NCBI GenBank assembly: GCA_020205615.1
Contig: CM035167.1
Coordinates: 35,724,015-35,788,014, forward strand
Origin: Panax quinquefolius
Lineage: Eukaryota > Streptophyta > Magnoliopsida > Apiales > Araliaceae
Direction of reading: 5' to 3'
DNA: 64,000 bases
The notes under the pieces were generated by a model. It was not told the origin of the DNA and ran no database searches. It saw only the letters and a program-made list of their open reading frames with translations. How positions within the stretch are numbered: the first letter of the stretch is position 1; every line of letters starts with the position of its first letter. The translations under genes were made by a program, and so were the position numbers. Shown piece after piece: positions 22,346-34,135 of the stretch.

Positions 22346-22968
22346 GCCATTCGATATGGGGTTTTAGAAATGGGCTTTGTACCGTGTTCAAGATCAATAA
22401 AGAATTCAACTTCACATTTCGGGGTAGACCGGAAGTTCTTCAGAAATACATCAGAAAGTCAATAACAACAGAATATTATTCAAATTTGACGTGTCTTTAT
22501 TCAAATCCATAACATGGGCTAAGAAAGCTTGACATCCGCTTTTTAATAAACGAATAGCTTTATGATTAGATATGATAGTGATTGATTTTAATGGTTTAGT
22601 TGCTTGAATTGCATACAACGGGTTGGTTAGGAATATGAAAACTAACAACCTTACGAAAACAATCAATTTTGGCATGATGAGTAGTTAACCAATCAATCCC
22701 TAAAATCACATCAAAAGCAAGTATCTTTAAAGAGATAAGGTCAATGTGTAAGGTGATGGTGCCAACTTGAATCAAACAAGATTTATAAAGCGGTGGATGT
22801 GATGAAAGTTTCTCCTAACTGAGTTTCCACAGATAGGTCAAAGTCTAATTTCTCCAGAGTCAAGTTTAAACGTTGAGCACATGCAGGAGAGATAAATGAA
22901 TGGGTAGCAACCAGATCAAGTAAGGTATAAACTTCGCAAGAATTTATAAATAGCTTACCCGTGATCAC
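22346..22968 (-). pseudogene. pol: B1 protease and linker
   Basis: Two minus-strand fragments (22968-22783 and 22675-22451) match the B2 protease and linker. The first carries VITGKL-type sequence and the active-site region YTLLDLVATHSFIS. The family signature D-T/S-G is altered to D-L-V, so the Gly of the catalytic loop is lost in this reading. This may be a real mutation or an indel pair. The second fragment covers the region before RT (KPLKSI ... HKAIRLLKSGCQAFL). Confidence 0.75.
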
Positions 22969-24158
22969 CTCGTTTGGGTTTCTCGATTTTGACCGGTCAC
23001 AACAAACGTTCTTCCGGAATCGTTGACTTTGACTTTTTCGGGATGATCTTTTGAGTCACCGTCCCCCATTGAACTAGGTTTCGCCACTGCATAATCTCGA
23101 GCGATATGTCCTTCCTTTCCACAATTATAGCATACCTTGAATGTTATGGGCGTTTGATCGATCCCTCTTTCCGCATTTTGTAATATATGACCGGTGGTCG
23201 TTCTCCTCCCTTAGAACCGCTTGTCACTTTGACCGCTGCGTCTTCACATGGTCATTGTTAAATCTCCTCTTTTAAAATCTCCTCCCGACTCGCTTCTTCT
23301 ATTTTCATGGCCATGATTACCACCGAGTGGTTACCATTTTTGTCCGTCTCTGTTTTTTCTCCATTGGTTATCATTATTCATTGATCGCTATCTCCGTACG
23401 ATCCTCGGTTGTGGTCCTCGGTTGACCGTACTCGTTATCTCGCCTAATAATTGAGCCCTCATTTACAACATCTGAATAGAGAGAAAATTTATGAGAAATG
23501 AGATATCGACGATGCCGGGTTTCAAACCTCTAAGAAACATCCGCGTCATACGTTCCTCATTCTCCACCAAATGAGGTGCAAAACCGATAACTCGCAAACT
23601 TTGCCTCATACCGAGACACCGTCATGTTGTTCGCGCTCAGCCTAATAAACTCCACTTCCTTCATACGACGAACACTTTCGGAAAGTATTTGTCATTAAAT
23701 AGTTTCAAACGTCTCCCAAGACATCTTTGAAAAGTATTTGGATGGGTACGCTTCTGCAGACTCCCACCAGTGGTTTACCGCCACGGAACATAAAGGTGGC
23801 GAATGGAACCTTCGTTCGCTCACGTGCATCCCAAGACATCGAATATCTTGGTAATTTGCTTGACCCATGTTTCCGCCATGATCGGATCCGCTTTCCTTAA
23901 ATTCGGTGGTCCCAACTCTTTGAACCGCTGGTTGTAATAACCCGTGAATTGCTATCATTTCCTCCTCGTATTTTGAACACGAGTCTCCCCGTCGATTTTG
24001 CATGAATCGCAAAAAGCTTCTAAACATCCCTCGTTCATCATACGCTCGATTGGTGTTGTTCACAGGAGGAACATTGCCACTGTTACACGTTCTCCTCATT
24101 GGTGAGTACTGCGGCTCCACACGGTCTCATTTCCATTGTTAATATTCTCGATCGACAT
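22969..24158 (-). pseudogene. gag: B1 Gag, frameshifted
   Basis: The start is ATG on the minus strand at 24158-24156 (MSIENINNGNE), equivalent to the B2 start at 49313. 24120-23695 matches the Gag N-terminal half (MFRSFLRFMQ ... HWWESAEA ... SWETFE) with frame changes. A CCHC knuckle remnant (CYNCGKEGHIARDY-like) lies near 23145-23095. The 23160-23460 stretch is a degraded basic, low-complexity linker. Confidence 0.75.
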
Positions 24159-24330
24159 TCTCAAATCTTGTCATAAAACAAGGGTTAATTAAGGAAATCA
24201 ATGTATCACATAATATCCCTATATACTTGACCAACTAACAAATAAGCTTAGGTAGGACACACTAGCGAAGGATTTACTCGTCTCTCCCTCCTAGTTCTAT
24301 TCCCCGATCTCCCTTGAGAGATCATATCCT

Positions 24331-24345
24331 AAGCTCGATACCAAC
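24331..24345 (-). promoter_or_regulatory. B1 primer-binding site
   Basis: TTGGTATCGAGCTT (minus) adjoins the 5' LTR and differs by one base from the initiator-Met tRNA complement. Confidence 0.85.
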
Positions 24346-24346
24346 C

Positions 24347-27045
24347 TGTGACGCCCCAAAATAGGTATACATCACCACATTACGAGTTGTCAATATATGG
24401 CATGTAAACAACTACAACTTTATTATTACAACAAGAAAGCGTGTGAGTTTGAATACAAATATTATCTTCTAGACAATATCTATACTCAAATAAATCCTCA
24501 TCACATTTATTGATACATTATTTTACAAAATGGTGAGGACTACTAAACAATTCTTTCTAAAACCTTCATTCCATACCCGACTGTACTCGCTATATTCTCG
24601 CCTCACGAGAAGAAAATGGAACAAAAAGGAAAAGGGTGAGCTCAACTAGCCCAAAGAAAGAATATTATAACTAAGATAATATACAACAAATTACCGTTAG
24701 TCTTCAACAGGGAAAAATCTAATAGAATACAATAGACAACAAATTTTAAATCAATATTCGCAATGAAATAATAATTCATTAGAAGAGTTAAGTAGAGAAT
24801 GCAAACTACTATCTTCTATGTATGAATTTAAAAGTTCATCGTCTCATCTTTTATCCCGTAACATCAATCAATATACATCTGGAATCAAATATTCATCTTT
24901 GCACTACTGAAGCCAAAGATATTCATCATTGGTCATGTTCATCTAAACACTGCTCATCTTTGCACTATGGCCAAAGATATTCTTAAGAAATCATTCATCT
25001 TTGCACTATGCATCAAAGATATTCAATAATATCATCATTTAAGACCGGGATGATAAAATATTTTTAAAGAAACGAATCCAAAGGAAACAAAATGACAAGG
25101 ATTAAGGATTAAGGATTCGTACTTTGTTTTATCCATGTTCAAAAATACATCAAAAATAATCATAGTGGTGTAAAATTCAAGAATGATCAAAACATGGATA
25201 CAATCAAAGCTAGTATCCAGAATAGATATTTTGGACAAAAAGAAGAAATTTTATTTTTCGGTGAATAGTGTCGTATACGTTAATAGTGCCGTATACGTGA
25301 ATAGTAACTCCGACACCAAAAGATAGAAATTCCACAAAAACATTTTCACGCTTTATGAATAGTACTCATGAATAATAACTCGTGAATAGTAACTCATGAA
25401 TAGTAACTCGTGGATAGTAACTCATGAATAGTAACCCCGACATGAAAAAGTTCCAAATTTGATAAAAGTTCCAACTAATATTTCAAAGATAATGATATTG
25501 AAGAAATAATATCATTTGAGAAGAAAATAACATCCTTACCTCGAAAGATCAAGATCTTCTAATTTGAAACACGAATATAGGCTATGACTTGGACTTGCAC
25601 CGTATATAGCAATACTCAAAGTATACTCAAAATACTCACAAGAATACGCCGATAATATAGAGAGAAAACTTGATTTCGGTGTGATTTTCAATTCTAACCT
25701 AATCACCCTATTTATAGAAATTGCTTAGAACACCAAAGCGAGAAAATTTAATAAATTAATAATAAATTTCCTACACATGCCTAGAATCTGATTTCAGCCA
25801 TCAAACACATGCCACATTCTACAAAAAGTAAGAAAAAATGTTTTTTTAATTTTAAATATTTTAAACTTCCAAAAATCAATTATTTCGGAGCTTCGGAACT
25901 TCAATAATTCATAATAAATAGCCCTTTCATCAGAAAATTTGAATCTCGCGAGTTTTTATAGGAAATTCAATTCTCTACAACTTTGCAGAAGAAAGTTTTT
26001 CCAAATTTTAAATAGAAATTGACCGAAATCCATAAACGGACGATTTACAGGCTATAATCAAATTTCAGTCAATAAATGGGGTCCACCGACATGTTTAACA
26101 TGTTTTAAACATTTATTGCAACAAAAATACTCTTCCTCCTCGTATACTCATATATCCCACATTCGTTGTAAAAATATCACCATTATTATTTTATTAACAT
26201 ATAATAATATATTTAAATGAATTATTTTATCAGAAAAAGATAAAATATCAATTTTCAACAATTGTCACAATAAAAATTTTCTCCATCAATATCCACATAC
26301 AATCAATATTTTTCTCATCATATGAATCAATAATTAATTATTCACAAATAATATTACGTAATCACAATATTGACAACCGTGCGGTTCCCACGAAGAGGGG
26401 CTTTCAATAAGAATTTCTTCTTCTTGGCGCGCAATTAGGTGACCAAACCTCTCCTTGACATGTAACTTTCTAGACATTGTCAATAATGTTATCTAATAAT
26501 ATTATTAGGATAATATGAATTATTGCTTCGATAATGAAAAATACTATGTAATGACAATTATTGAAACAACAACAATATAAAATATCAACGCAAAGCAATT
26601 ATTAACTCAATAAAATATCTTGAGCGATAATTATCGTAACCATTATTGAGTAGTGCCTTCTTCACGTAAGAATCAATAATTGGTGCAATACCGCAGTGCT
26701 ACCGTGTTTTAACCACGGGTATATTTTAACAAATATTAATGGTAACAACTACGCCGTTATTTTTAAACAACTTATATTTGTCGTTTTCTTCATCCAATCG
26801 CTTTAGTTATGGGGCCCACACGGTCGCTACCGTCGCATACGAATATTCCCCACAAGATCATTTAATATTCCACGACCAAACGAATATTCCTGCACAACAA
26901 TGAATATTTTATAACCACTTGCTTATTTTGAAATATTTCATGTATTTTACCCCTAACTATCCACATTAATCACATCAACCCTTACTATTTCAAAATAATA
27001 AATTGAGAAAATTAAATTTCATTAATAAGAAGTTGGGGTCTTACA
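24347..27045 (-). mobile_element. B1 5' LTR
   Basis: On the minus strand it runs from TGTAAGACCCC at 27045 to GTCACA at 24347. It has the same features as the 3' LTR: TATA-type CTATTTATAG at about 25708-25717, donor-like site near 25540, short repeats at 25260-25445. No gene is present. Confidence 0.92.
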
Positions 27046-28631
27046 ATGTGGGTATGTCTAATTACGAGTAGGAAATAAGAAATTGGAAGAAACTGCGATT
27101 TTTCGCGAATTGCCATTTCGTAGTAATGCAGCCATGTTATGCAAACTCTGAGCAAAAAGAGTCGCATCGCAAACATGAAACCATACCAGCAGTCGCCATT
27201 GACTGAAGTCGCATTGGTGTGCAGCAACAAGCATGATCTGAGAATCATTACAAAAGTGGAAATACACCACTCACTCCGAAAAAGTTCGTAAATTTAATTT
27301 TTTAAAATGTTTAAGTCTAACAATGTGTTAGTAAATTAATTTAATGAACATGTAAACATGTTAGAAGTATAATGAGATGCTAAAATAGTTGTTTAACATG
27401 TAAATAACATAATTTCATGTGGATTGAATTATTGAATACATAATTAGCTTGATATTCATAAAGTACAAATTATGTGACAATGTCATAATTTGACTAAGTA
27501 TAGTCATAACCAAAGTTTAAACAAAAGAATAATCATTGATGATTAGTTAAGTTATAATTAACTGGTATTGTGATTGTGAATAGTATGTAGGATTAAATTC
27601 AAAGAATGTGCTTAGTTAAAGTGTAATCTACGCACGAGGCAAGTTTCCTAACCCTACTTGTCATTATTGTTCAAGTTTATTAGTTACCTCGAGTAAATTA
27701 TCATTATTATTATTCAAGTTCAAATGTTATATTAAAGATTGATTATCTTTTCAAAGCATGATTCAGTTATATAATAATTGTCCTATTGTATACTTCTTGA
27801 GATTATTATTCAAATCGAATACCATTATTGTTGAACCTTATTAGACTAGCGAACCCTTATTGATTCGACTAGGCCATAGTTGATGAGCGTTCTAAATTGC
27901 AGAACCCTTAATGAATTATCCAAACCAAACTTCCTTTGGTGCGGACTCGAATGTCAAACTGAGATGAACAACCTTACAAAGGGATTTACTTATGTGTTGG
28001 CGTTAATATATTGTGCACAGTATGGTACTAAGGAATGTTCCCCCTAAGTACGAGTAGAAGGTCCATAGTCTTATGAATGTTAAAGATTTTAAGTATAACC
28101 CTTGTTAACCTAGGACATAGTTCAAGGTCTTATGACCCTCAGAAATCTTTTGATTCTTGCTATTCATTCTTGATTCAAAAGTTGAGCTTTTATTTCAGAA
28201 GTTATTATTTCTCTCATATGTTATTATACTGTTATTTCATTATTATACTTGTGGGCAATAGTGCTCACTCTTGCTTAATAATAACATTGCAGTTAAGAAC
28301 GAAAGAACTGATGAACCTTCCACTAGTAAGGGCAAGGGCAAAGTTAGCAAGTGACGAAGACTTGATATTTTATTAGATGATGTATTTATGTTTAAGACTT
28401 GAGTTAATGATGTTGTTAAGACTTATTTATTTATGATTCCGCACAGATGTTTAAGGTTAGTTTAACTTGGGATTGTATTATTATTATTCGATATGTCAGA
28501 ACCCTTAAGGGAAGATTTTTATTCTATCTATTGCATGGCTTGCATTTATTATGGGTAGATAGATAGATGATATTTGTACAGTGAAAACCAAATCCCGTGG
28601 AATTGAAGTACACGAATTTGGGGGTGTCACA
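27046..28631 (+). mobile_element. Solo C LTR, right part
   Basis: It resumes after B1 with ATGTGGGTATGTCTAATT, as in the uninterrupted C2 LTR at 58323, and ends GGGGGTGTCACA followed by the CCCAC duplication. No internal region is attached, so it is a solo LTR left by unequal recombination. The 27075-27290 segment is the hypervariable island. The mini-ORF is at 28292-28354. Confidence 0.92.
28292..28354 (+). other. Conserved LTR mini-ORF (solo C LTR)
   Basis: 63-nt frame after ATTGCAG ending in TGA, with VKNERTDEP then STSKGKGK. Relative to the C2 copies several changes are synonymous. No ATG in frame. Confidence 0.5.
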
Positions 28632-29029
28632 CCCACGATTATCATTAACATATCAGAAAGTCAGCAGCAAGATTAAAGCTTAGAAAAGGTGCAAACCCTA
28701 AAATTTGAAAATCTTTTGATCTTATGTTAGATGTAATTTTTTTGTGTTAAATATGTTGTATAGGGTGTTAATCAATGATATGTGTTGCTAGATGTTAGAT
28801 CCATAACATCTAGAGGCTCAGATTTGATGATTTTCAAAATCTAGAAATTTTTTAAAAATAAGGGTCTGACAATGAATGTCAGGTCCCATAGATCTCAGTC
28901 TGTTATGTGTTTTTGTGTTTTGAAAGTTTGTACTTGTAGTCTGTTAGGAGATCTTTAATATGCAACTTGAATCAGGTCAAAATCGGTTGTAGATTAAAAG
29001 TTATTTATGGTCAAAGTGGGTTGACCGGC

Positions 29030-29900
29030 ATTGACCGGCTGTTCTTGAAACCCAGATTCTACCAAGAAACCTCTGACAGTGTTTTTGCAGAGCTTGGATC
29101 TTGCTATGTTTAAGTTTTTTTGCCATGTTGTTGTTTTGTAGTTGTAGACTAACATGAAGACTTCATGATAAAGCCTTTATATCACATAGATCCTTAACAG
29201 AATTAAATCTAGTGATGGTCAAACTTAGGTAGCCAAAACTGCTCAAGAAAATTTCTGGAAAACCCAGAAATGTTCAAGAACAATTCCGGGATGGCACTTT
29301 GACCGGCCCATTTATCTTTATTGTATTGATGTTATGTTGATCTCATGATATGTTATTGTTCCTTGTCATGTATACTATAGATTTGGCCCATTAAACGATA
29401 TAAATCATGACCAAAACATAAATGAATTCGAGCATGAAAGTGATAGGTCTAACTGCTGGGTTTCTGGGAACAAAACCCAGAAACACTCTGACAGCATGTT
29501 TGCTAGCTGAAATCTTTTTGATTAATTATGTTTAGACTTGAACATGGCTTGAATCATGTTCTCTGTTAGTTACTCTACACAGCCCAACGTGTAGACCACC
29601 CATAACATGAACAAAATTAATTTTATAAGGCCATCAATACCGTTGACCGGCCATGACTGAAAATTCTGGGCAGCCCAGAAATTTGAAGAACAGCTCTGAC
29701 AGCATGTTCTGATGCTTAGATCTCCCTCATGTTTTACGATTTGGTCCAGAAATGGTTATGAACATGTACTCTTACATACAGACTACAACATTTAATCAAT
29801 AGCATGTCTAGAAACGATTCATAGAGAGAATGATTGATGGTCAAACAAGCAAGCTCGATCACTGACTTTGAATGCTTGGGTTTCTCAAGAACACCTAAGG
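29030..29900 (+). repeat. Degenerate array of about 205 bp x 5 with hairpins, D LTR
   Basis: A block containing an AAACCCAG/CTGGGTTT-type hairpin, CTCTGACAGCATGTT and a GACCGG motif recurs near 29040, 29240, 29455, 29660 and 29868. Clear stem-loops: GTTTCTGGG/CCCAGAAAC at 29460-29484 (9-bp stem, 7-base loop) and TTCTGGG/CCCAGAA at 29664-29680 (7-bp stem, 3-base loop). Unit identity is low, so this is an old array. Confidence 0.65.
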
Positions 29901-29989
29901 CGACACTTTCATCGTCATAAAGGGCTTCTTGATGACAGATATATCAAAATTAATTAATTTAATTTCTAAAAATCATTTAAAAATATTAA

Positions 29990-30830
29990 ATAAATTCTCA
30001 AAATTACAAAAATAGTTTTAAAAATTATTTTCGAGTTATAAAAATTAACTTTTAATAATTTGACATATTTTTCATAAATATTAATATTTATTTGGATATA
30101 AGTGGTATTTAAATTATTTAATAAATGCATTAAATAAAAATGATTTTATTGTATTAAAATCATTTTAAATAATAATAAGGTATTTAATAATATTTTAAGT
30201 TATAAAACATAACTTTTAATATTTTAAGATAAGTTTCATTAATTATTAAATATTAATGATATTATATTTATTTAGTAATTATATTAAATAAATTAATTTA
30301 AAATGGTATTAATATTATAAAAATCATTTTAAATAAAAATAAATAGTTTAAAAATATTTTAAGTAATAAAATATAACTTTTGATATTTAAAGGTAAATTT
30401 CATTAATAATTTAATATTAATGATATTAAGTTTATTTAATAATTATATTAAATAAATAGTTAAAAATGGTTTTATTGAATTCAAAATCATTTAAAAAGGA
30501 AATAAATGAATTAAAAATATTTTAAGTTATAACTAATGACTTTTAATATTTTGATAAATAATAAATTAATATTTTAATATTAATGGTAATTATTTAAAAT
30601 GATTTTTAAATATTTTAAAAATTATTTAAGGTAATATAAATGTTTTTAAAATATTTTTGAGTTATTATAAATAACTTTAATATTTTGGCAATGGTTTCGA
30701 TAATGGTTTAATATTAATTAAATATTAATGATAATAGAATTAGTTAATATTTAAATCATTTAATAATGATTTCAGTGTTTGAAAATTCATGATAAAGTAT
30801 AATAATTATTTAAAAATTATTATAAGGCTA
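29990..30830 (+). repeat. AT-rich degenerate array of about 160 bp x 5, D LTR
   Basis: Blocks with AAAATATTTTAAGTTATAA, a TAACTTTTAATATTTT stretch and ATTAATATTAATGATA recur at about 30015, 30190, 30345, 30510 and 30645. The region is very AT-rich with no open frame of note. Confidence 0.6.
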
Positions 30831-31975
30831 TGAAAAATAAAATGACTTATATTTAAAATATCTAAATGAATATTGAACTACACGATAGAGTCTTAGACTC
30901 GATATTTAGCCGATAAAGCCATCGGTACACCGAAATATTTCAGAAATTGATCTAGACTTAGATAAATTGACTAGATATGTGTTTGTTAGTGAATCAATAA
31001 CTGTTAAACATATGTGACAATGTGATTAGGTTACGTGCTGACTGCAATTAGCAGTACTATGTGATATGATATATTATTCTAATTGAACGAATGATCTTAT
31101 TACTGATAGGTCGTTGTATAAAAGATTAATCTAAGTTTTGTTATTGTAAGTAGCAGCTCAGACAAGTATCCTACTTTTGCATTTACTTTATGCAATGGAC
31201 ATGAGTAAGAAAGTTTCAGAATTATATTATTATTGTGCCAGATTATTAACTCTATTATTATTGATTATGTATCCAATCTTTGTATTCATACAAGTTCTTA
31301 CATTATCCGATCATTGTATTATTGTATAATTTAGATATTTATTATGTTCGTTAATTCATATATAGGGTTACACAAGTGTCCCCACTTGGATAACCATCGT
31401 ATTTAATCACATGTTGATACATACTTATTGATTTCGAGTATGTATACGTTGACTTAAAAGCCGTCTAAGCTATTTGATTCAGCTAGACATAAAAATATTG
31501 TTGAACAAGATAGAACTTTATTGTATCCAACCAGATTGTTTTGTTTCGGATTCCCGACTAAGTATGAACATCCCGAATATGGGAAAACTTTTGTGCACCT
31601 AAGGTGGATAGAGTGAACGATAATATCGTTCTTGGCTTGTAGTATTGATCAATACAGGCATAACGGGTTGATCACCCCCGCGTCTGCAGAAGTTATGATT
31701 TCGTTTCTGTACAAATTTCGCTTAACCTTTTCGAAAATAGAAAACAATGTTCATAGTAAGTTGACTGGTCTCCAGTTATAGTCAATACGTAGTTTCAAAA
31801 ATTTCATATGGAAGTGATATGTTGTTATTATTGGTTCAACTTACTTTTCAACTGTTGATTCGTTGTAGAAGTGTCTCTCAAAGAAAATATTTAATTCTTT
31901 CAGCTAATATATATTGTTGTTATTACTTGTTGGGCAATCAAATGCTCATTCTTGCTTTAAATTTAAATATTTTCA

Positions 31976-32038
31976 GCTAAATATGATCAACCAGAAGGTT
32001 CAGGCAAGAACAAGGGGAAAGGAAAGTTGTTCGAATGA
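31976..32038 (+). other. Conserved LTR mini-ORF (D)
   Basis: 63-nt frame after AATATTTTCAG, ending in TGA. It encodes AKYDQPEGSG followed by a Lys/Gly-rich end (KNKGKGK). Same length as in families A and C although the surrounding LTR differs. No ATG in frame. Confidence 0.5.
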
Positions 32039-32271
32039 GTTTTATAATATTCTATGTAATAGTTAAAGTTTATTAAGACAGTGATATTTATTATCTATGA
32101 TGTAATGAATGTTTAAAGGTCGCATACCTGGGATTTAGACTTTGATATATGTAAATTAAGTTTGATATTTATATTATTGTTATTATTATTAGTATTATTT
32201 CACTCATAGAAATGGTATCATAAAGCACCGAGTTCGGGTTTCAAGTACCTGAATTTGGGGGCATCACAGGG

Positions 32272-32283
32272 TGTTATCAAAGC
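32272..32283 (+). promoter_or_regulatory. D primer-binding site
   Basis: TGTTATCAAAGC three bases after the LTR end; two mismatches to the initiator-Met tRNA complement. Confidence 0.75.
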
Positions 32284-32322
32284 TTTAGGGTTAGAAACCT
32301 TAGGTGGGATCGACCTTAGGAT

Positions 32323-32408
32323 ATAACCTTAGAACAGGGGGAAACATTGAAAATACACATAACTCATAACCTTAGAACAGGGGGAAACATTGAAAATACA
32401 CATAACTC
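32323..32408 (+). repeat. 43-bp perfect tandem duplication in D leader
   Basis: ATAACCTTAGAACAGGGGG and the following sequence to CATAACTC occur twice head to tail (32323 and 32366) immediately upstream of the extra ORF. The identity of the copies suggests a recent duplication. Confidence 0.95.
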
Positions 32409-32417
32409 ATATACACA

Positions 32418-32729
32418 TTGGAAAACGTAGTACCAGATCCGAAAATGGTGGAACTGACAGATAGTGATTCAGACACTAAAGTTGGAGCTGATCAAGCATC
32501 AACGAAGGTACAAAATCTGAAGAACAAGGTCTCTTCTCTAGAAAAGCTATGGGAAATAGAAAAGCTACTAAATAACCAATTGCGAAAGGCGTTAATAGAA
32601 ACTATAGAAGAACAAGATAAGCTTAAAATCCAAATTGATCAAATGGGAACCAAAATCAACAAATCGTGTGCAGCTCCGAGCAAGAAAGGGAAAAGAAAGA
32701 TGAAAGACTGTGACTTAGGAAATAAGTAG
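32418..32729 (+). CDS. D extra ORF upstream of gag, coiled-coil protein
   Basis: A 103-codon open frame ends at TAG 32727. The frame opens at TTG 32418; the first ATG gives MVELTDSDSDTK about nine codons later, and I cannot decide the start. The N-terminus is acidic. Residues about 28-80 are heptad-like (VQNLKNKVSSLEKLWEIEK, then LRKALIETIEEQDKLKIQI), predicting a coiled coil, and the C-terminus is basic (KKGKRKMK). It sits between primer site and gag, as in A1 and C2. It is the only unbroken copy of this ORF in the window. I recognise no family; RNA or Gag partner binding would be a guess. Confidence 0.55.
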   Translation: MENVVPDPKMVELTDSDSDTKVGADQASTKVQNLKNKVSSLEKLWEIEKLLNNQLRKALIETIEEQDKLKIQIDQMGTKINKSCAAPSKKGKRKMKDCDLGNK

Positions 32730-32998
32730 GATTAGTAGTGATTATGTATGTTTAATAATGTAAGGGTGTAATGTAATATTCTCAAACTTTTGTATAAGTT
32801 ATTACAGTAATTCTCGACTTTTATGGTCACAAAGGGATAACAATATATGTTATGTTATATAAAGTACTTTGAATTAATGAATATGAATCTATTTTTCATT
32901 AATGGAATAAGTTTTGTATAAAACTTCGTGTTACATGTTAAACTTATACAATATGGTTTAGAATGTAAGTTAAATTTATGATTTTATGTAATCAGATA
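32730..32998 (+). other. D spacer between extra ORF and gag
   Basis: AT-rich non-coding leader of about 270 bp, like the spacers at 5483-5871 and 60732-61140. Nothing else seen. Confidence 0.6.
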
Positions 32999-34135
32999 AT
33001 GCCGCCAAGACGACAAACACGAAATCAAAGGGCAGAAGAATCTATCAATAACACTGAGGGACAACCGCAAGACCCAAAGTAAAACATTGTGAACATGGTA
33101 GCTCAAAGCTATGCGTGAGAGAATACCGGTTGCCAGAGGAACCAAACTGCACAATCGCTTCAGCAAACTTCAAAGACTTCAAGGCAGTAGGACCAGCAGA
33201 ATTCAAGGGATCAGCTGACCCTATAGATAGAAAAGGCGTTCGTAGTTGCTAGGATAGATGAGGGGCAAAAGACCTCTTTTGCCACCTATATGATGAAAGG
33301 GGAGGCGAACTTTTGGTGGGAAGCAAATCAAGCGAGGGCAGGAGAAGGAGTAGTTACTTGGGCTAGGTTTAAGACTTTGTTTTTCGAAAACTACCTCTCA
33401 GCTAGCATGCATGCTAGGATGGAGGTAAAATTTCTGGAGTTAAAGTAAGAGAACATGACTGTTGCGGAGTATGCCGCCAAGTTTAATGAGTTGGCTAGGT
33501 TCGCTCCGCATCAAGTTGATACGGAGGCTAGGAAGGCAAGAAGGTTCGAGTTGGGATTAAAACACTAGCTCTACAATAAGGTGGCAGTGTTGCAAATCAA
33601 TACTTTTGCAGCACTCATGGAAAAGGCTATCATAACTTAGGTGGGGAGTGTGGCCATAAGCCTCTACAACAAGGAGAAGAGGAACAAAAGCAAGGCTGTA
33701 GGAGTTGTGAAGGTGGAAACTAATAGTGGGAATAGGGGTGAGAAAAGAAAGCGGAATTATTTTGGGAATGTTCAGGTGAAACAGGAAGGTGTGAAGAAGC
33801 AGGTAGTTCAGTATGGGAAATGTGGGAAGAATCACTCTGGTGAGTGTCTGAAGGGTAAGTTTGTATGCTACAAGTGCGGGCAGGCGGGCCATATTTCTCC
33901 CAACTGCCCCAACCCAAGGATGAACAGTGGGTGTTTTCTATGTGGGTCTACGGAGCATAAGGTGATGGATTGTCTAAAGAGGAAAATGGAGGCAGGGAGT
34001 GTAACGACGGGAACAGGCAGCGAGACTATGGCAATCACAAGACCGACTTCAACCAACAAACCAACCGCACGAGTCTTCAATATGACGGTCCAGGATACTG
34101 TGGCAACTGGGATTGGAACTCCAAGTATTATTTGA
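32999..34135 (+). pseudogene. gag: D Gag, degraded
   Basis: It starts ATGCCGCCAAGACG (MPPRRQ). Stops at 33080 and 33116, a frameshift and a small deletion near 33220 break the first third. From about 33230 one frame continues through stops at 33446, 33566 and 33638 to 34135. The capsid-like core is recognisable (FATYMMKGEANFWWEA, YAAKFNELARFAPHQVDTE). Three zinc knuckles follow: the first has lost its first Cys (YGKCGKNH), while CYKCGQAGHISPNC and CFLCGSTEHKVMDC are complete. The coding potential ends shortly after FNMTVQD, just before where the protease begins in A1. Confidence 0.85.

Larger units (their letters stand above)
16902..27045 (-). mobile_element. B1: complete family B element, minus strand
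   Basis: Two LTRs of 2696 and 2699 bp in the same orientation flank a 4.75-kb interior with gag, protease, RT/RNase H, integrase and tail in the order expected for Ty3/gypsy. ATGTG duplications border it. The LTRs are nearly identical except for many small differences clustered at CAG, CTG and CGG-type sites. The coding region likewise has many small frameshifts but few stops. This may reflect consensus error on a young methylated copy rather than age. Confidence 0.92.
28632..32268 (+). mobile_element. D 5' LTR, second part
   Basis: It continues the D LTR after the solo C insertion and ends GGGGGCATCACA before the primer site. With 14465-14 kb part it makes an LTR of about 4.9 kb. It contains no gene. 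Landmarks are a donor-like AAAAG/GTGCAA at 28688, a 205-bp degenerate array (29030-29900), an AT-rich 160-bp degenerate array (29990-30830), and an acceptor-like TTTTCAG with mini-ORF at 31976. Confidence 0.88.
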
